Positions 57,903 through 64,000 of a stretch of 64,000 nt of DNA are shown here, piece after piece. This stretch comes from Thamnaconus septentrionalis (lineage: Eukaryota > Chordata > Actinopteri > Tetraodontiformes > Monacanthidae): positions 2,161,905 through 2,225,904 of the forward strand of contig CM020512.1 of assembly GCA_009823395.1 (NCBI GenBank). Direction: 5' to 3'. Below the pieces are notes generated by a model. That model saw only the letters and a program-made list of their open reading frames with translations. It was not told where the DNA came from and made no database searches. The stretch's first letter is position 1, and the number at the start of each line of letters is the position of its first letter. A program made the translations under genes and the position numbers.

Positions 57903-60900
57903 GCCCGGGCCAGCTCCTGCTTCACAACGTTACCACCCACTCGGTTTCCTCGTAGACAAAACAAAACATTAACTTCTGTATTACAGGGGTTTATATGCTT
58001 TTTAAAAATACAATAAACCGTTTTTATTAAATTGTTGGATCTTGTTTTCTTTCACTGGAGTCTCACCGAGTCCAGTGGCTGCTTCTCCTTTTACACCGGA
58101 GGAACTGTCCATCGCCTCGTTTAATATCTTTATTAGCTGGCCAAAAATTCTTTTGAAATCCAATTTCTTATGATAACTGTTGCACCTTGGGTGTACACGA
58201 GGCCTTGTTTTCTTGCGAATTACGGCTGAATTCAGTGTCACATAAAAGCTGTGATGTCCCAACTTTACAAGCTTGTTTTAAGGAAAAGACTGATGCTCAT
58301 TGCAGCACTCCGCTCATATTTACAGTAACAGGGTCAGCAGGTTGAAGCCAGTGGCTCAGTAAAAAGGGACGATGTTGTACAAGGTTACTTTAGGAGGGTA
58401 TATTTCACATATCCTCTCGTACACCTCTCACGAACAACTTTAACAGATATCTCCAATAAACTCTAGTGGGATTGTTACTTCCGCTCACAATTCTTTTATA
58501 CGAATTTAACAAGATATCTGGACATTTAGCCGATTCACACCATCGACAGTCCCAACGCTTTATGCAGTTGTTTGATTTGTGGACGCAACTCTGAGGACGC
58601 AAAGACGTGATGAGCCGAGTTACGCTTGGGCCCCAAACAAGAAAGGCGCTTTTCTTGCCACCAACAAAACGCTTTTCATTCCGACGAGACCAATCTCGAA
58701 ATTTAATCAGGGAAATGTGATCACGATAAGCACATGGTTGAGTAATTTTGTAAAATTGATTATTTTGTTCTTTTTCGGCGCCTGCAATCGTCGATTTGCC
58801 AAATAGTCAACCTCAGGCATTTCATTCTGACGGAACTATTTTCCAACTTTTTTCCAATCACTCTCAAGAGTAAACACACTCCCCATTAATTAAGAAGACT
58901 GAGGACACTCTGTAATTATGTGTGCTGTACATCACTACAGCCAGCCGAACTCCGTTTTAAATTATATTATTATATATTCCTCTTCCCGCTCAACAGTTTC
59001 CAGTACCAGTACAAGTAGATATGCAGCTGTGAAAAAATTATTAAAAGCGTATAGATCTGCATTTGCTGCGGAAAAGTCAGATGCATGAAAACTAATGAAT
59101 TAGAAAGGGGGTGTTGAACCTTAAAAAACAACTTTGCACACTCACATAAGCAGCCGTCAATCTAGTTTACGACGCAGACTTTAAGTGGGTTTGAACTTGA
59201 TTTTGAACTCAAATACTCGATTTATAACATAACCGGAAGTTAAAAAAAAAAGAAGAAAAAAAAAGATCAAATGCAACAGCAATACAAGTGTCAAAAAGAT
59301 TTTCAATAGTTTCATCTTACAATTATCCGTCATAAAATAAAAAAAAACATTTAAAAAATAATTTCACTGACGACATTAACAGCAAAACACGAAACCCTAT
59401 ACATCGATTGAAGGGAGACCAAATAATGATAAATAAATAAAAAACAATAATGATATGCTATGTTATGTGATTTTATAAGGAACAAAAGGTACGGGGTTAC
59501 AGCAGCTGCTGATGCGCTGCATCACGCTGCTGGTGTGCAGCAATTTCGCCAATGAGGTGTTATGTGAGAACATTAGCATTTGGTTAAACACTAGTTTGGG
59601 ATCCGTTTGCAAGTCAGCCGATATTTGATAGCAGCGTGCCGTCACCGAACCCAAAGGCAGCAGGCCCTTGCTCCAGCCTTAAATAGAAAGAAAAAATAGC
59701 GAATGTGCAAACCGGAGAGGTCACTGGGAATACATTGCGGTTTCATCTCGTCTCTGGCGCTCATTGGCTCTCACTGTGGCTGCACATTCCACTGATCTAC
59801 AGTCAAGTCTGGTTGTGCTGCAGCGTCACAACATCAGACACAGAATAAGAAGGTCTTGTGACTCAGATGCGGTGAGGCTCTCACCTCCAGGGACTTCCAG
59901 CAAAAGACAAAACACTGCCGAGTGGCTTTTTACCACAAAATGGCCCGCACGGCCAAACCAGAGAGTGGACAGACTTCGGTCGCTTCTTTACCTCGCAGGA
60001 AGGAGGCCATGTGTTGCGCCTCCTCGCCTCGTCTCTCCACGCCTTTGGATCCAGCTTCCCCCCACAGATCCGCATTTCACATTTTTCCCTTGAAAGAAAA
60101 ATACAACTGTCTGACGGCTCAGCGCATCTCCAAGCCACATGCTGGCAACACAGTGCGACAGCTCGGCGATGATGTCACTTGAGAGTAATATAGTTTCAGT
60201 GATGTCATTCTGAGAGCGACTAAAATCTCGGTTTGAAAATCCAAAGAGCTTTGCCAAAAGCGAGCGCGAAGCACCGTCAAGGTCACTGCCTAGTCCACCG
60301 TCTGCGACATGTTGGAATTGCCCTCCCGGAATCCTGTCCAGACAGGGCAATAGTCAAAACAAAAGGCCTTTCTTGCCTTTTCTCTTTGGGTGTCTGCAGG
60401 CAGGTTGCCACAGTTATAGCCTTGTGCACGGCTTTTAAAGCTTCCTTTAAGGAAGACAAACCACCAAAGGACGTCAAAAAGCCACTAAAGTAATAAGGTG
60501 TCAGGAAGAAAGCCATTTCAGGCGTGCATGCAAGGCTATACGCGCAACATTTTTCTCTGCTTCCTCATTCTGGTAAAACTTTGTTTAAGGGGAAAAAAAG
60601 ATTTGATGTTAAAAGTATTTCACCAATCTGTAAAAAACTGCGAAAAAAAAATACTCAATTCAAAATACACCGGTGTAGGACAGTAAAAGCAGTTCTAGTC
60701 TTTGTAATTCCGTACACATTAAACACTACAAGTCTTTCTTTTAAATATGTGTATATGTTTTTAATTTTATAAACAGCCCTATTGGTCGGCTTGAGTTTGT
60801 AAGTGAAAGAAAGAAAGAATTCTTTGAACGGCTGGCAAAGAAAAACTAATTCCCAGGTTACTATAATAAATAAATAAATAAAAATAAGTAAGTAAGTAAT

Positions 60901-61685
60901 GAAATAATAAAAGGTTATGTCACTGATGGTACTGCATTGGTCTTCATTCAGCGTGAGACTGTCTATACGTGTTTGCCTCAAAATACTCAAAACGCATTTG
61001 TGTATAAAGGATTAACAACATTCTACGTCAACATGTAGTCAATGAAACGAAATGTGAGCAGCCTTTATCTGTAGACATTTTGGATTGATCAATAAATTTC
61101 AAAATCCAAACCAGTCTAAAAATTGAAACGTATTTAAACATTAAAAAAAACAGGGAAAACACAGATCCCATCGCCTGCTAATAAGCGGCAACAATAACGA
61201 TAATTCTACATCTAGAAAAGGAATGAATAAAAAGTAATAACAATCAAATGTATAGGTTAAAAATACTAAAGAAACTAAACAAGGAGGTGCGGGTAACAAT
61301 AAAAAATAATTTAAATGTCATCCAACGTGGAGATTGTGGTCAAAGCCTACATTTCAAATAATAGTAATAAAAAAATGGTATCAGAAAATAATGACTTCAG
61401 TACATAAGATAAAATTGAATGAAAACAATTGCATGAAATGTTACGGACGTGCATGTCCGTAAGTTACATTCATCGTCATTGCACCATCCGAAATAAAACG
61501 ACACACGTACGGACAACTAAAGAAAAGAAAACAGCTTCTACGTCAATTTGATGAAAATTCAACAGACATTTCATAAATTCAGACAAACGGTCTGAAACAG
61601 ATTAAATAATACTGAGCAGCACAGATGAAGGTAGAAGCAGAGAGAATGAGAGGGCTGCATGCAATGACAGAGCTGCAGCACTTCC

Positions 61686-61720
61686 TGATAATTTCCTCTG
61701 GTCACCACCAGAGGTTATCA
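61686..61720. repeat. 14-bp inverted repeat with 3-nt bulge
   Basis: TGATAA-TTT-CCTCTGGT (61686-61702) pairs with ACCAGAGG-TTATCA (61707-61720) around the loop CACC. All 14 pairs are perfect, with the TTT as a one-sided bulge. No family is recognised. Confidence 0.85.
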
Positions 61721-64000
61721 GCCCCCTGTCTCATGCATGTAGCTGACTGAGGCCTGCAGTGTGGACACTGCCACGCACAGCCAAAACAATGCAACTTTAT
61801 TTTCACATATTACTGCAGTTTGCTAAAAACTGACATTTTTTTGGTTAATATTCATGACAAAGCCTAACTAGATATTTCTTTGTTAATTTTGAAGATTTTT
61901 TTTTTTTTTAACAGGAACATATTCTGTCTCAATTCTTTCAGGTCGTAGAAAATTCTCATCTCGACTGTGGAAATTTATAATGTTATATTTAAAAGGACAT
62001 TTCATTTATTTTAAATGGTTTTGCCTCAATGACTTAATGTTGTTTCAAATCTTATTCTATTAATGCAAATGTTGTGAATATGCATCGTGACTATCCGTAT
62101 ATATTTATTTAGTTTAGCTATTTAAAAATGAATATACAAGAAATTATAAATTAATAAATTATAATTTATTAAACTACTTGAGCGGCCGTGAATGTTAGAC
62201 ACAGGTTATTATATTAGACCATCCATGTTTGGAAGCCTTCGCGCGGAATTTTTTTTCTTGATTGACTTTATTATATTTTTAATACTTAAAGCATGTAAAG
62301 CCAGAACTAATACTTCTATATTTAGAATGACACTCGCTGTAGAATAAAGCAACTTTGCAGGACACCTGTACCTCTTATCTAACACCATGCGTGCGTCGTA
62401 CACACACGCGATCAATCATTCAAAACGTACTGACAACGCACACACTCCATCATATTTAAATTTAGAAAACGTTGTGAGTTTTTTTGTTTTTTTTTATGCA
62501 CAGCGTTGGTTATTGGCGAAGAGTAGTCGTAAAGCAAAAGCGCACGCACAGGCCTGTGAGTGGTACGGCGGGAAGGAAACGACCATACCTTCAGTTGTTC
62601 TGGTGTGAGCGACGTCGTATTTTCTCTTCCTCTCGCTGTGTGGACAGTATGACTGCTTGCTGTGGACACTGGTGGAGATGCTGGGAGACGTCAAAAAAGT
62701 TCCTACCTGTCCCTTCAATAAAGGAAAAAGCTGGTGACGAGTGAATGGAACCATTGGTGGTTCCAGAGTCATGAGGCCAGACGAGGAACTTTCACAAGAC
62801 TTCTGCAAAAACCACTTTTTCAAAAGTAGGGGGGAAAAAAAAAGTTCAGCGCCCAAATGCGAATTCAAAGCTGTGCAAGATGGTCAGAATGCAGGTCAGA
62901 GGATATCGCTACACTTCCCTTTTTTATGTATTTATGGCATGCCATTAAGCCGGCCTGTCTAGACAGGGAAATAACACCTTGTTTGCCTACAAACAAACCG
63001 CCAGCGCTGCTGTCCGGCCCCCTATTTATTATTCACAATCTGCTGTGATGTCAAGGTCAAAGTGACAGCATAGTCATGGTCAAGGGTACGTCAGCAGACC
63101 CAGAACTTTCCACGGGGATTGGAAATCCAGGAATCCAGACAAAAAAAAAGGAACCCTCTCAAGTCTGACGGCTTGGATTGTAATCAGCGAAGCGCCAAAG
63201 ATCTTCAGGGCTGGAAAAAGTGACAGTGCAGTCAACAATCCGCCTGCACACTTTGGAATACACTGCAAAAACACGCACAGCGAACCGTTCCAACACATTT
63301 AAAGATAAAGATCTCAAACGTGAATTATCGAGAGTGCAACAACAATTGGCGTAATTCAGGTGAAGATATATTTGTGTTTATCGTGGAATTGAAACACCGG
63401 CGGCTACGAAGACTTTCTTCAAGACATACATAATTTAACTGGAACTAATTCGCAAGGCTGTCTTGTTTACAAGACAAATCAAGCAAATATTTTCTTCTGC
63501 TGTGACTGCAATAGATTTCCTTTGCAGCCGCCACTTCTCTTGAATGTTTTAGCCATCCAAATAGACTTTACACACATGCACGGAAAAGTAAACATCAAAA
63601 CTTTAAATCAGAGAGCGGTTGGAGCCTCGGGAAAATTGTGTGTGTGTGTGTGTCTGGAGGGGCGGGTGTTTTTGCGTATTATTTAACTTTTACAGTTTGG
63701 AAATAAAGAGCCTGATTTGAGGGATTTGTAGGCATATTTCAGAATTGCATTTCTTCTACGACTCGCACTGTTTCTGTATATTTTCACTGACTAAGCAAAA
63801 TGTGCCTGTTGTATATTGTAAATATGATTTCTTTTTTTTTCTTTTTCTTTTTGTTGCGTAACTCGGTGCTGCGTCACTTTAACAAAGAACGTGTCTTCAT
63901 TACTCATCAAACCACAACGAATGCGTGGCAACCCGGTAGTGTGTTACCGTGACTGCTGTATTGCGCGTCGGCCCTGTACAGCCTTGTTGCAAAGATTGTG

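Larger units (their letters stand above)
57804..64000. other. Spacer upstream of hoxc12a (towards hoxc13a)
   Basis: 6.2 kb without a recognisable gene. The hoxc12a proximal promoter lies within 57804-57910 (CCAAT 57880-57884 in minus sense, CACGTG 57897-57902). 58000-61600 is AT-rich, and 59760-60500 is more GC-rich but without family resemblance. Two inverted repeats lie at 61441-61462 and 61686-61720. No Hox13 homeodomain is encoded, so hoxc13a must start beyond 64000; part of its 3' UTR may be here but cannot be delimited. Confidence 0.5.

Noticed and set aside
57804..64000. hoxc13a coding exons or an evx gene at the right end
   Set aside because: No Hox13 or Evx homeodomain in any frame; hoxc13a must lie beyond the window.

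Overview
This window is most of a vertebrate HoxC cluster, almost certainly the HoxCa cluster of a teleost fish. Seven Hox genes lie in one row, all on the minus strand, in strict paralogue order from left (anterior) to right (posterior): hoxc5a (exon 1 only), hoxc6a, hoxc8a, hoxc9a, hoxc10a, hoxc11a and hoxc12a. No hoxc7 lies between hoxc6a and hoxc8a, as in all HoxC clusters known to me. The hoxc5a homeobox exon and hoxc4a should lie off the left end and hoxc13a off the right end. Teleost origin is inferred from compact spacing (about 57 kb from hoxc5a to hoxc12a), short introns (0.46-1.95 kb), the protein sequences, and the abundance of long CA/TG microsatellites. An acanthomorph fish is a guess only.

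Each complete gene has the standard two-exon Hox structure. Exon 1 carries the variable N-terminus and, in hoxc5a, c6a and c8a, the PBX-binding YPWM-type motif. A phase-1 intron follows, then an exon with the homeodomain. For the six complete genes I placed GT/AG junctions, and every spliced length is a multiple of three (predicted 235, 248, 268, 334, 328 and 276 aa for c6a, c8a, c9a, c10a, c11a and c12a). All homeodomains keep the WFQNRR core.

Between hoxc9a and hoxc10a is the microRNA gene mir-196 on the same strand. Matches to its seed occur in the presumed 3' UTRs of hoxc6a (a long two-part match) and hoxc8a, so the locus appears to contain both the repressor and some of its targets. Introns and intergenic spacers hold clusters of homeodomain/Cdx-like sites (TTTATKG / CMATAAA). 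An almost identical 18-bp convergent element occurs in the hoxc6a and hoxc9a introns. The posterior genes c9a, c11a and c12a share a proximal CACGTG box about 95-140 bp before the start codon.

Oddities: hoxc5a seems to have lost its ancestral start and first residues; hoxc9a has a 12-alanine run; hoxc11a has a 14-glutamine run; the hoxc10a C-terminus is divergent; and several unexplained hairpin-forming inverted repeats occur in the spacers (27.2, 37.7, 61.4 and 61.7 kb). I found no transposons, tRNA genes or non-Hox protein genes. Nearly all other open frames are simple-repeat translations or shadows.
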